A stretch of 36,311 nucleotides of DNA from Archaeoglobi archaeon (GTDB lineage Archaea; Halobacteriota; Archaeoglobi; Archaeoglobales; Archaeoglobaceae): NCBI GenBank assembly GCA_029259415.1, contig JAPDIW010000077.1, forward strand, positions 1 through 36,311, read 5' to 3'. The first letter of the stretch is position 1. Each line of letters begins with the position of its first letter. Position numbers and translations under genes: made by a program. Under the pieces are notes generated by a model. It was given only the letters and a program-made list of their open reading frames with translations. It made no database searches and had not been told where the DNA came from. Of the stretch, positions 30,746-36,311 are shown piece after piece.

Positions 30746-31531
30746 CTACTTTTTCCATGAGATGGCAAAGTAAACCAGCGATGCTATGGCCGCAGCGACA
30801 GCTCCAGAAGGAATGCTGAAGAAAAACGATGTTACCAAGCCCAGATAAAGGCTTGAAAGAGCTAAGATGAATGAAATCACGAATACGGACGAGAGACTTC
30901 TCCCAAGAATTCTGGCAGTTGATGAAGGTGCGATAAAGATTGAGAATACCAGAATGGCTCCAACTGCTTTCAATGCCGTTACGACTGAAACTGAGATTAA
31001 AGCGATCAGCAGGAAATCGTAAAGGTAGACATTCAGACACATCGCTTCAGCACCTGAAGGGTCGAAGGATATGAAGAGGAACTTGTGATAAAAGAAGGAG
31101 ACTGCGAGAAGAACAAAAACTGTTGAAATAGTTACGATGGCAAAATCATCGACAGTTAAAAGAAGAATATCCCCGAAAAGAAACTGCCAGGCGTTTGACG
31201 CTGAATTTCTTGTCAATGAGATGAATATCGCTGCCAGAGCCATGGACAGAGAGAAGGCTGTTGCAATGCCAACGTTCACATCTCCCCTCCTTGCTGCCTT
31301 CGCAGAGAGAAAGGCAAAGAAGAGGGCGGCAATCAAAGCAAAGAGGAAGTAGTGGGCATCAATGCCAATCGAGTTGAGGAAAAGGGCGAGAGCAACTCCG
31401 GCCAGCGCAGAGTGGGCAGAACCTGCGACGAGGAAGGATGCCCTTCTGAAGACTGTAAGAGTTCCAGCCACTGATGCGTTCAGAGAGATGAGCAGTGATG
31501 CGATTAAGGCTCTCAAAATGAGTTCATCCAT
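30746..31531 (-). CDS. Zinc/manganese-type ABC transporter permease
   Basis: A 261-aa ABC-3 family permease with seven to eight hydrophobic spans. Characteristic parts are VAGTLTVFRRASFLVAGSAH with SALAGVALALF, the GDILLLTVDD loop and AVGAILVFSIFIAPSSTARI. ATG 31531 overlaps the ATPase stop by 8 bases and has GGTGATT upstream; the longer frame to 31570 is inside the ATPase gene. It is the last gene of a regulator-binding protein-ATPase-permease operon. Metal (Zn or Mn) is inferred from the family. Confidence 0.92.
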   Translation of the reverse strand: MDELILRALIASLLISLNASVAGTLTVFRRASFLVAGSAHSALAGVALALFLNSIGIDAHYFLFALIAALFFAFLSAKAARRGDVNVGIATAFSLSMALAAIFISLTRNSASNAWQFLFGDILLLTVDDFAIVTISTVFVLLAVSFFYHKFLFISFDPSGAEAMCLNVYLYDFLLIALISVSVVTALKAVGAILVFSIFIAPSSTARILGRSLSSVFVISFILALSSLYLGLVTSFFFSIPSGAVAAAIASLVYFAISWKK

Positions 31532-32285
31532 GGTAATCACCGTAAAGCGGATGTGTGTAGCCTTCCTCACAAACCACGACTGGTATGGATGTACCGTACG
31601 CTTTTACAATGTTCTCTTCAGAGAACACTTCGTTTGGCTTTCCAGCAGCTACTATTCTTCTGTTCAGCAAAACCACTCTGTCAATGTTGTGCAACAATGG
31701 GTTGATGTTGTGCACAACCGCCACTACAGTCTTACCTCTGGAACTCATCTCAGCAAGCACTTCTACAATTTTCTCTTGAGAAATAACGTCAACACCGTTA
31801 AAGGGCTCATCGAGCAGTAAAATTTCGGGGTCAGACAGCAGAGCTCTTGCGAGAAGTACTTTCTGCTGCTGTCCCCCGCTTAGCTCGCTGAAGAGCTTGT
31901 CGGAAATATTTTCCAACCCAACGATTTTTAGAGCTTTTCGAACATTTTCCTCACCAATCTTCTTCCCTCTTGCCAGCATCGGAAGCTTCACGACTTGAGA
32001 GATTGTAAGGGGCGCTTCAAGATGAATATCCTCTCTCTGGGGGAGGTAGCCAACCTTATCAACGAACTTATCCCTCTCCTCGTATGCATTAAAGCCGAGA
32101 ACCTTAACAGTTCCTTTTTTCGGTCTCAAAAGGCCGAGAGTTAGCTTAAGCATCGTGCTCTTTCCCGCTCCGTTGGGGCCAAGTATAGCAACGAACTCTC
32201 CCCTCCCTATTTCTAAATTCAAATCGCTCAAAACTTCTTCGGAGTTGTAGGAGAAGCTTACATCCTGAAACTCAATAGCTTTCAC
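31524..32285 (-). CDS. Zinc/manganese-type ABC transporter ATPase
   Basis: A 253-aa ABC ATPase. Walker A GPNGAGKST, Q-loop in VGYLPQREDIHLEAP, signature LSGGQQQKVLLARAL, Walker B EILLLDEPFNGVD and the switch His in VVAVVHNINPLLHNI are all present. It starts with GTG overlapping the stop of the binding-protein gene (GTGA), with GGTGAG upstream. It powers the permease encoded next. Confidence 0.96.
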   Translation of the reverse strand: MKAIEFQDVSFSYNSEEVLSDLNLEIGRGEFVAILGPNGAGKSTMLKLTLGLLRPKKGTVKVLGFNAYEERDKFVDKVGYLPQREDIHLEAPLTISQVVKLPMLARGKKIGEENVRKALKIVGLENISDKLFSELSGGQQQKVLLARALLSDPEILLLDEPFNGVDVISQEKIVEVLAEMSSRGKTVVAVVHNINPLLHNIDRVVLLNRRIVAAGKPNEVFSEENIVKAYGTSIPVVVCEEGYTHPLYGDYHG

Positions 32286-33217
32286 GTTCTCACCTTGATC
32301 ACAGCAATGATGAGAGCTTCAACGATGCAGAGAACTGAGAGAACGTATATCCACATGCTGTCACTACTGCACTCGGAATGGCTTGTTGCGTAAGCGATTC
32401 TTGCAGCGTTAGAAATCAGCATGGTGTCGTAGGCGACATCTCCAGACGAGAACTTCACCCACGCTATTCTGGCATTGGTGCCTTTAACCAGCTCCTCAGC
32501 CAGTTCTTCTCCCTTTCCACCTTTCATGAACTCTGGAACTATTATTCCCCTGTACTCCCCTTTATTGAGCTTCTCTTTTATCTCTGTCAGCTCCTTTGCA
32601 CTCGCAGCTCCTGCACCTTCTGAGATAAGAACTGCTGCAACGCTCAAGTCATAAGTCTTGGCTATGTAGCAAACTCCTGGAACCATGGCAACGTACTTCT
32701 TTCCTGCTTCTCCTTCTGCAATCTTTTTAGCCTCTTTTTCAGCCTCCTCAACTCTCTCAACAAATGCTTTGTAGTTCTCTTCAAACTGCTCTTCTTTCGC
32801 AGGATACATCTCTGAAAGCCTGTTTTTAACTGCCTTTGCTATCCCGATTGCGTTCTCAGGTAGCATCCAGTAACCGTGCGGGTTTTTCTCGAATCCGGGA
32901 AAGTCGTAAAGTTTTGCATTGTAATCCTCAAAGTCAAGGGTGTTTGGGAACTCTCTGGCAATCTTTTTTTCAAAATCGAGCAGTTCTGAATTCGCCAGAA
33001 CGATTAGTTCAGCACTTTTCAGCCTCTCAACATCCTCCACAGTAAGGCTGAATGCATGAGGATCAGAGCCTGGAGGGAGCAGGCTGTAAACTTCAAACTC
33101 CTCGCCTGCAACCGCTTCGACTATTGGTTTGAAATCTGCCACAGTTACAACTATTGTTGACGCCTCGGCTGTGCTGATAAGAAGAAGCGTGAGTGCAGCA
33201 AGCAGTGCAATTCTCAC
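32282..33217 (-). CDS. Zinc/manganese-type substrate-binding lipid- or TM-anchored protein
   Basis: A 311-aa cluster A-I binding protein (ZnuA/TroA type). It has a signal peptide ([20 protein letters not shown]). Metal-ligand candidates are His in [11 protein letters not shown] and His in [11 protein letters not shown] third position near [12 protein letters not shown], where ZnuA often has His, differs. The C-terminus carries one membrane span ([18 protein letters not shown]), which anchors it to the outside of the membrane. GTG 33217 is chosen because GGAGGT lies just upstream and it starts the signal peptide; the longer frame to 33247 overlaps the regulator gene. Confidence 0.92.
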   Translation of the reverse strand: MRIALLAALTLLLISTAEASTIVVTVADFKPIVEAVAGEEFEVYSLLPPGSDPHAFSLTVEDVERLKSAELIVLANSELLDFEKKIAREFPNTLDFEDYNAKLYDFPGFEKNPHGYWMLPENAIGIAKAVKNRLSEMYPAKEEQFEENYKAFVERVEEAEKEAKKIAEGEAGKKYVAMVPGVCYIAKTYDLSVAAVLISEGAGAASAKELTEIKEKLNKGEYRGIIVPEFMKGGKGEELAEELVKGTNARIAWVKFSSGDVAYDTMLISNAARIAYATSHSECSSDSMWIYVLSVLCIVEALIIAVIKVRT

Positions 33218-33219
33218 CC

Positions 33220-33624
33220 TTACACCTCCGGGATTTTCTTTCCACATGGGCAGACCTTCCTGTCTCCGTATCTCGCTTCGAGAGCTTCGACGAAGCTGCT
33301 GCCTGCAACCATGCCTATTTTCTCAGCTTCTCTGCAAAAATCCTCAACACCAAGTTCTGCAAGCAGGCATTCTATGAGCCTGTGCATTCTTATAGCTTCT
33401 TTGGCTTTCATCTCGCCTTTTTCGTTAAGAACCAACCCCTTTTTCGGAACGTAAACACCGTAACCAGCTTCAGACAGCTCATTAAGCAATTTATGTGCTG
33501 TGGACTTGGAGATACCCAGTTCTTCAGCAACCTGAGTCGGGCCTATGACAGCCAGTCCCTTTTCAAGAGCGCTGTAAACTGCTCTGAATACAACCTCTGT
33601 TTTAATATCGAACTTAGTTCGCAC
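33220..33624 (-). CDS. DtxR/MntR-like metal-responsive repressor with altered ligands
   Basis: A 134-aa DtxR-like regulator. The winged helix is [20 protein letters not shown] to [12 protein letters not shown]. The metal domain begins [13 protein letters not shown] with His81 and Glu85. Relative to DtxR, the later ligands differ: Cys97 stands for the site 1 His, Glu101 for the Cys, and Gly104-Met105 for Glu-His. The end [10 protein letters not shown] replaces the usual CPHGxPIP. There is no SH3-like domain; the length is that of MntR. It starts with GTG 33624 and is the first gene of the metal-importer operon. Operator-like repeats surround its start. Confidence 0.87.
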   Translation of the reverse strand: MRTKFDIKTEVVFRAVYSALEKGLAVIGPTQVAEELGISKSTAHKLLNELSEAGYGVYVPKKGLVLNEKGEMKAKEAIRMHRLIECLLAELGVEDFCREAEKIGMVAGSSFVEALEARYGDRKVCPCGKKIPEV

Positions 33625-33631
33625 AACGAAC
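33609..33631. promoter_or_regulatory. Probable operator of the DtxR-like regulator
   Basis: Three CGAAC half-sites alternate in direction: CGAAC at 33609, GTTCG at 33617 and CGAAC at 33627, giving overlapping inverted repeats CGAAC-N3-GTTCG and GTTCG-N5-CGAAC. They cover the start codon and predicted transcription start of the regulator gene, as expected for autoregulation. Confidence 0.6.
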
Positions 33632-33645
33632 AGATCTGCACTCGC

Positions 33646-33660
33646 AATTTATATTTAACG
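33646..33660. promoter_or_regulatory. Shared TATA element for the metal regulator and ilvC
   Basis: CAATTTATATTTAAC lies about 27 bases from the ilvC ATG and about 28 bases from the regulator GTG. Read either way it is a good box A at leaderless distance. Confidence 0.55.
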
Positions 33661-33678
33661 GAGGATGTTACGCAAACC

Positions 33679-34677
33679 ATGGCAAAAATTTATCGCGATG
33701 CGGATGCGGATTTGAAGTACCTTGAAGGCAAAACGGTTTGCATAATCGGCTACGGAAGCCAGGGACATGCACATGCCCTGAACCTGAAGGACTCAGGCGT
33801 TAACGTGGTCGTCGGACTCCCTGAGTGGGACAAGGCAACCTGGGAAAGGGCTGAAAAGGATGATATGGTTGTTAAAAAGCTGAGTGAGGCTGCGGATGGT
33901 GCTGATGTTGTTGCAATGCTTATTCCAGACATGGTTCAGCCTGCAGTGTACAGAGAGCACATTCAGGACAAGCTGAAGGAGGGAACGATGCTGATGTTCG
34001 CCCACGGCTTCAACATTCACTACAACCAGATAGTCCCGCCAGAGTATGTGGATGTGGCAATGGTGGCACCAAAGGGTCCTGGACCTCTCGTAAGGAGGAT
34101 GTATGTCGAGGGTAAGGGCGTGCCATCACTGGTTGCTGTGGAGCAGAACTACACCGGCAAGGCTCTAGAAGTTGCTCTTGCCTACGCTAAGGGAATCGGA
34201 GCGACAAGGGCTGGGGTGATTGAGACAACCTTCAAGGAGGAGACCGAGACAGACCTCTTTGGAGAGCAGGTTGACCTCTGCGGTGGAGTGGCAGAGATGA
34301 TAAAGATGTCCTTCGAAACTCTAGTTGAAGCGGGCTACCAGCCAGAAATAGCCTACTTTGAAGTTCTTCACGAGCTGAAGCTCATAGTTGACCTGATCTA
34401 CGAGGGTGGAATTTACAACATGTGGAGTGCCGTGAGCGAGACCGCAAAGTACGGAGGAATGACAAGAGGGAAGAGAATCTTCACCGAGCAGACGAGAGAG
34501 GAGATGAGAAGAATTCTGAAAGAGATTCAGACGGGTGAATTTGCGAGAGAGTGGATTCTCGAAAACGTGGCCGGAAGGCCCGTCTACAACAAACTGCTGC
34601 AGATGGAGAGAGAGCATCCGATAGAAAAGGTTGGAAAAGAGCTAAGGGCGATGATGCCCTGGCTCAAAAAGGACTAA
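33679..34677 (+). CDS. ilvC: Ketol-acid reductoisomerase
   Basis: A 332-aa class I enzyme of valine, leucine and isoleucine synthesis. The NADPH site is [51 protein letters not shown] and the metal-binding [16 protein letters not shown] and [17 protein letters not shown] blocks follow, then [11 protein letters not shown]. The frame is open upstream to 33193, but ATG 33679 starts the conserved [25 protein letters not shown] at 33660 is too far for a ribosome site; the TATA position suggests a leaderless mRNA. Its end overlaps the convergent gene by 4 bases. Confidence 0.97.
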   Translation: MAKIYRDADADLKYLEGKTVCIIGYGSQGHAHALNLKDSGVNVVVGLPEWDKATWERAEKDDMVVKKLSEAADGADVVAMLIPDMVQPAVYREHIQDKLKEGTMLMFAHGFNIHYNQIVPPEYVDVAMVAPKGPGPLVRRMYVEGKGVPSLVAVEQNYTGKALEVALAYAKGIGATRAGVIETTFKEETETDLFGEQVDLCGGVAEMIKMSFETLVEAGYQPEIAYFEVLHELKLIVDLIYEGGIYNMWSAVSETAKYGGMTRGKRIFTEQTREEMRRILKEIQTGEFAREWILENVAGRPVYNKLLQMEREHPIEKVGKELRAMMPWLKKD

Positions 34678-35285
34678 TAAACCTCGGCTTTCCCAACAAG
34701 TTCCTTTAACAAATTTTTTATAAATCTGCAGTTGTCGCCTTCACTCATAGCGTCGTTGGAGAATATATCTGCCGAAAAGAAGGCCATGTTGCCTTTCCTA
34801 ACTCCAAAAATCACGTTTTTGCCGGTTCTGAATGTTATGTCTCCAAGCAGAACCTTGGTGTTTCTGTTTCCGTTGAGTATTACCTCGCACTCCTCCTCCA
34901 CCTCCATGTGGTAAGGGTTAAGGAGTCTTATCACGTCAACGCCTCTGAAGTACTCCAGCCTTCCCCTCATTGCCGAGGCGTTGAGCTCAAGAAAATCTGC
35001 GACTGGCAGAAGGTCTTCTGAAAGGCGAATCGGAGCGTGGTTGTTTGTCACATGGAAAACCAGAATTTTGCTTTTTGCAAGCCTGGAAATTGCGGGCACT
35101 TCAGAGAACTCCAGTGGTTTGAGGAAAAAGATAATTTCGTAGGTGAATTCTATTTTGCTCAACTCTGCTATGTCTGTTGAAATCTGCCCCGTGTAATCTA
35201 CGTGGTAATCGTTTATCAGACATTCCTCAAGCTCCTTATAGCGGTACCACTCGCTATCCTCGGCAACTATCAGAACAGATAGCAT
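34674..35285 (-). CDS. Unknown protein with a GATase1-like/Rossmann pattern, partner of the CARF regulator
   Basis: A 203-aa protein I cannot name. It begins with a strand-like [20 protein letters not shown], has alternating strands and helices ([23 protein letters not shown]), and a late block [20 protein letters not shown] followed by [16 protein letters not shown]. That block resembles the end of GATase1-like or DUF4350-type domains, in which a strand with Asp precedes a Gly-x-Asn and a closing helix. It follows the CARF-wHTH gene by six bases, so they are co-transcribed. It could be a ligand-binding or sensing partner. Confidence 0.62.
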   Translation of the reverse strand: MLSVLIVAEDSEWYRYKELEECLINDYHVDYTGQISTDIAELSKIEFTYEIIFFLKPLEFSEVPAISRLAKSKILVFHVTNNHAPIRLSEDLLPVADFLELNASAMRGRLEYFRGVDVIRLLNPYHMEVEEECEVILNGNRNTKVLLGDITFRTGKNVIFGVRKGNMAFFSADIFSNDAMSEGDNCRFIKNLLKELVGKAEVY

Positions 35286-35291
35286 GCTTTA

Positions 35292-35942
35292 TCATCCGAA
35301 CATTGCTACAAATGCCTTTCCAAGTTCGGTCAGATAAATGCTCAAATTCTTTCCCTTTCTTTCGGTAACAACAAGCCCGTCTTCTTCAAGACCGTTGAGG
35401 TGGTAGCTCATTCTTGCCCTCTGAGCCATGTACTTCTTCTGCTCCTCAAGTTTTCCTTCCACAAGCTCAATGAGCTTGTTTATTGAATCGACACTACCAC
35501 CTTCTCTCTCAAGAGCTCTCAAAATTTCGAGTTTGTCCTCATTAACTTTCTTTATAGGCGGAGTGGGTATTTCGACAACAGAGTCTCCTTTCTTGATGTA
35601 TATCTTACCTTCAGAAATCTGGGCTGAGATAAAGCATGCGAGACAAGTAAGCTTGCTCGAATCCGTGATGTTGAAGAGCACAGTGTTCCCTGCGTCAATC
35701 TCCTTTCTTACAGTTTTGAGTATATCTACGACAGCATCATATACGCCATCGCTCTTCAGCTCAAGAGTTTCCACCTCAACTAGAGAACTCAGTGTATTTT
35801 TCACTTCATCAACGTATTTCTTTGCTTCATCCTTGTCAAATATTAGGTATGCTTTATGAATTGGATGCCCGCTCATTTTCACACTGTCAACAATTTCAGC
35901 AGTGTTTGATTCAACTGAAATAACATGTACGAAACTTACCAT
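35292..35942 (-). CDS. CARF-domain winged-helix regulator (Csa3/HFX_2341-like)
   Basis: A 216-aa protein with two parts. Residues 1-128 follow the CARF Rossmann pattern: VHVISVESNTAEIVDSVKM, KAYLIFDKDEAKKYVDEVK, and the ligand-loop motif LFNITDSSKLTCLACFISA at the position of the family's TGGTK segment. Residues 133-216 are a winged helix: NEDKLEILRALEREGGSVDS, then RARMSYHLNGLEEDGLVVTE and KNLSIYLTELGKAF. CARF domains bind cyclic oligonucleotides or other nucleotides; Csa3-like regulators control CRISPR or other defence genes. No CRISPR array or cas gene is in the window. A TATA box is about 26 bases before the ATG, a leaderless arrangement. Confidence 0.78.
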   Translation of the reverse strand: MVSFVHVISVESNTAEIVDSVKMSGHPIHKAYLIFDKDEAKKYVDEVKNTLSSLVEVETLELKSDGVYDAVVDILKTVRKEIDAGNTVLFNITDSSKLTCLACFISAQISEGKIYIKKGDSVVEIPTPPIKKVNEDKLEILRALEREGGSVDSINKLIELVEGKLEEQKKYMAQRARMSYHLNGLEEDGLVVTERKGKNLSIYLTELGKAFVAMFG

Positions 35943-35962
35943 AGCACTGAAAAAGTTTTGTT

Positions 35963-35974
35963 GTTTAAAAAATT
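35963..35974 (-). promoter_or_regulatory. TATA box of the CARF regulator gene
   Basis: On the minus strand AATTTTTTAAAC is centred about 26 bases before the ATG at 35942, implying a leaderless transcript. Confidence 0.5.
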
Positions 35975-36044
35975 TTCTATTATTAGAGTCTCAGAGTTTA
36001 CAATAGGGTTGCAAAACCAATACTAAAAATTAGTTGACAAAGCC

Positions 36045-36311
36045 ATGCAAAGGTTCGTCCCCAATCTATGCCTGAGACCGGCTCAGTCGGCGCGGGCGAT
36101 TAGTGACCGCGGGCTGAACGGCTCGCCGAAGCTCGCCGCTTACACCCCGGTCCTATCAACCCCGTCTTTTACGGGAGCCCTTAATGGGCGGCTCTTTTCG
36201 GGGGCGGTTTCAGGCTTAGATGCTTTCAGCCTTTAACCGCGTGGCGCGTAGCTGCCCGGCAATGCCCTGCCGGACAACCGGTAAACCAGTGGCGCCGGAG
36301 GCTCGTTCCTC
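36045..36311 (-). rRNA. 23S rRNA, 3' end (partial)
   Basis: The minus strand reads the 3' region of large-subunit rRNA. It begins at the window edge with GAGGAACGAGCC, the right part of the sarcin-ricin loop region, and continues with domain VI sequence such as GGCTGAAAGCATCTAAGCC. The gene continues beyond the right edge. The mature 3' end is uncertain by 20-30 bases; I place it near 36045, before the AT-rich flank. A T-rich stretch follows downstream near 36022-36030. Confidence 0.93.

Noticed and set aside
33193-33678. Upstream extension of ilvC
   Set aside because: It runs antisense through the metal regulator gene; ilvC starts at the conserved [12 protein letters not shown].
1-36311. 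CRISPR array, to go with the CARF regulator
   Set aside because: I found no regularly spaced 25-37 bp repeat in the window.

Overview
The window looks like a piece of a hyperthermophilic euryarchaeal chromosome, most probably Archaeoglobus fulgidus or a very close relative. The reasons are the gene content (Alba, Hjc, NMD3, PAN, MBF1, archaeal PheS, a wybutosine-type enzyme), a tRNA-Tyr with C1:G72 and an intron, TATA boxes placed about 25 bases before many start codons, and a heat-shock operator of the form CTAAC-N5-GTTAG upstream of an Hsp20 gene. I recall that motif as the A. fulgidus HSR1 site. The species assignment is by recognition, not by a search.

Layout. 1-280: 3' remnant of a frameshifted transposase. 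354-2466: a metallophosphoesterase-like protein that has lost its metal ligands, and an amidase. 2538-4304: pheS and alba. 4351-7280: a three-gene 2-hydroxyacyl-CoA dehydratase operon (two dehydratase-type subunits plus the ATP-dependent activator). 7542-10156 (minus): a radical SAM protein followed by an SF1 helicase with overlapping ends. 10157-16490: an accessory-looking stretch around an intron-containing tRNA-Tyr. It holds an HD-domain phosphohydrolase interrupted by an in-frame TGA, a YwgA/Panacea-like winged-helix partner, an unknown small gene, and a large AT-rich secreted multidomain protein whose signal-peptide exon-like start lies in another frame. 16534-20683: leuC, a small DsrE-like remnant, hjc, a zinc-ribbon protein, a nucleotidyltransferase-like protein and a ROK sugar kinase. 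20726-24868: AMMECR1, a TPR protein, hsp20 divergent from nmd3, and a Trm5/TYW2-family enzyme. 24862-27058 (minus): hemA-hemB tetrapyrrole operon. 27153-28921: pan divergent from mbf1. 28949-30708: cutA, a nucleotidyltransferase, and ccmC followed by a 37-residue CcmD-like gene. 30746-33624 (minus): a DtxR-like regulator and a zinc/manganese-type ABC importer. 33679-35942: ilvC, then (minus) a CARF-wHTH regulator with an unknown partner. 36045-36311 (minus): 3' end of 23S rRNA.

The ordinary part is dense housekeeping: translation (pheS, nmd3, tRNA), chromatin and recombination (alba, hjc), proteostasis (hsp20, pan), branched-chain amino acids (leuC, ilvC) and haem or tetrapyrrole handling (hemA, hemB, ccmC). 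The points I would look at first are: the TGA-split HD gene beside its YwgA-like partner; the frame-split secreted repeat protein; an 18-bp inverted repeat that brackets the pan gene; the CARF-wHTH regulator with its unknown partner; the 14-bp phased half-sites upstream of hsp20; and several small genes or remnants (17783-17953, 29946-30059).
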